Below, in pieces: positions 63,124 to 64,000 of a stretch of 64,000 bases of DNA. The stretch spans positions 537,638-601,637 of the forward strand of contig NZ_SNYO01000004.1 of assembly GCF_004363095.1 (NCBI RefSeq), in the 5' to 3' direction. The notes under the pieces are model-generated. The model saw only the letters and a program-made list of their open reading frames with translations. It was not told the origin of the DNA and did not search any database. Origin of the DNA: Actinomycetospora succinea (lineage in GTDB: Bacteria > Actinomycetota > Actinomycetes > Mycobacteriales > Pseudonocardiaceae). The position numbers and the translations under genes were made by a program. Each line of letters begins with the position of its first letter. The stretch's first letter is position 1.

Positions 63124-64000
63124 GTGAGCACCACCCACGACACGCGCCCCGGCCCTGCCGGTCTGGCGGCCGCTGTCGCTGGGCGTGCTCCTGACTCCGA
63201 GCTCGCCGTGCTGCTCGACGCGGTGGACCCGGCCGAGCTGACTGGGGAGGATCTGGCGGCCTACGTTCGCGCCCGGTTCCGGCTCCACAACCGCGCCGAG
63301 GGGCAGTTGTTGGCGGCGCTGCGGGAGCTGGGGACCGCGCAGGACGGCCGCACCGCACGTCGCGCGAACTCGGACGAGTTCTCCGGCGACGAGGTCGCCC
63401 TCCTGCTCGGTCATTCCCGCACCATGACCTCCCGGCGTCTGGACCTGGCCGACGACCTGTTCGAGCGGCTACCGCTGCTGGGGGCGGCGTTGTGGCAGGG
63501 CTGGCTCGACGAACCGAAGGTCCGCGCGATCAGCGAGACGCTCACCGACGTGTGTGTCGATCATGCCCGGCACGCGGTCGAGGTCGTGCTGCCCGAGGCG
63601 GCCGAGCTGCCGGTGATGGCGCTCCGGGAGCGGGTCGCCGAGATCGTGCTCGACATCGACCCGGACTGGGCCGAGCGCCGCCGGAGGCGGGCCGAGGCTC
63701 GCGGTCACGTGCTGCTGCGGGCGAACCCCTCAGGGACCGCGACGTTGTCGTTCGTGGACGCCCCGTCGCCGGAGGGGATCGATTCGGAGGCGCGGATCGA
63801 TGCGGTGGCGGCGGCGGTGCGGCACCTTGGGGTGCGAACGCCCATCGGTCAGTTGCGCCTGCACGTGGGGATGCGGCTGCTCAATGGCTCCACCGAGGGG
63901 ATGACCGATCGCGACGTCGTGCTGATGCTGGCTGCGGAATACCACGCCGCCGACCACCCCGACGACCCCGGACCCGGCACCGCGGCGCTCGACGACGACG
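63124..64000 (+). CDS. DUF222 domain protein (probable HNH endonuclease), runs off window
   Basis: At least 292 codons are open to the end of the window. The DUF222 domain matches copy 1 throughout: E-L-T-G-E-D-L-A-A-Y-V-R-A, F-S-G-D-E-V-A, R-R-L-D-L-A-D-D-L, W-L-D-E-P-K, D-H-A-R-H, D-I-D-P-D-W-A, L-R-A-N-P-S-G-T-A-T and A-A-E-Y-H-A-A-D. It ends in an acidic D-D-P-G-P-G-T linker, where copy 1 has its Asp/Pro repeats before the HNH domain, so a nuclease domain is expected just outside. GTG start with a leaderless-type -10. It may be a mobile or homing-like nuclease family; expressed role unknown. Confidence 0.9.
   Translation, partial: MSTTHDTRPGPAGLAAAVAGRAPDSELAVLLDAVDPAELTGEDLAAYVRARFRLHNRAEGQLLAALRELGTAQDGRTARRANSDEFSGDEVALLLGHSRTMTSRRLDLADDLFERLPLLGAALWQGWLDEPKVRAISETLTDVCVDHARHAVEVVLPEAAELPVMALRERVAEIVLDIDPDWAERRRRRAEARGHVLLRANPSGTATLSFVDAPSPEGIDSEARIDAVAAAVRHLGVRTPIGQLRLHVGMRLLNGSTEGMTDRDVVLMLAAEYHAADHPDDPGPGTAALDDD

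Noticed and set aside
1..64000. Insertion sequences, integrases or prophage genes
   Set aside because: No transposase, recombinase or phage structural protein was recognised; the DUF222 genes are the only candidates for mobile units and their mobility is unproven.

Overview
The window is very GC-rich, densely coded DNA from an actinomycete. The best guess is a Pseudonocardiaceae-type genus such as Pseudonocardia or Actinomycetospora. That is inferred from the family mix: two DUF222/HNH proteins, DUF7455, DUF6131, DUF1918 and DUF6247 small proteins, F420-type luciferase-like oxidoreductases, an Acg-type nitroreductase, a TIGR03084 protein and many TetR regulators. No rRNA, tRNA, CRISPR array, phage or insertion sequence was recognised. 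About 66 genes are called; only one gap exceeds 300 bp (29101-29462).

Layout. 0-10.7 kb: housekeeping and stress genes: zinc-finger RNase HI behind an ECF sigma factor, a LysR-type sensor domain without HTH, a SnoaL/ECF sigma/Ogt DNA-repair operon, an aldo/keto reductase, an AlkA-like glycosylase, a sulfite oxidase-like enzyme and a PaiB-like protein. 10.8-13.1 kb: a DUF222/HNH nuclease gene broken by one extra base. 13.1-31.1 kb: single genes and divergent regulator/target pairs (MarR/quinone reductase, TetR/CocE hydrolase, TetR/MFS exporter), an Acg nitroreductase opposite a DUF6544-like/universal stress protein pair, and a P450/homogentisate dioxygenase pair. 31.3-45.9 kb: an eight-gene minus-strand operon for activation, dehydrogenation, biotin-dependent carboxylation and hydration of an acyl-CoA, ending in an AtuA-like protein. 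It faces a TetR gene, another acyl-CoA ligase and an F420-type oxidoreductase. The gene set resembles the acyclic-terpene (Atu) or leucine/isovalerate (Liu) pathways.

46-52.4 kb: a lipoprotein hydrolase, a frameshifted DUF2807 lipoprotein, and a complete oleA-oleB-oleC-oleD operon for head-to-head condensation of acyl-CoAs to long-chain olefins. 52.6-62.9 kb: DUF1254 protein, two envelope/stress-type proteins, NAD-type malic enzyme, PIG-L deacetylase, small VOC and DUF4157-like proteins, a CHAD-like protein and a GNAT enzyme. 63.0-64.0 kb: a GNAT-like gene fragment stops just before a second DUF222 gene, which runs off the window.

The two DUF222 genes share a 78-nt upstream module with identical spacing to the start codon. 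At least twelve genes have a TANNNT-like -10 box 6-7 nt before the start codon and no Shine-Dalgarno, which indicates leaderless transcripts. Both single-base frameshifts (near 11263 and 47298) could be real mutations or sequencing errors.
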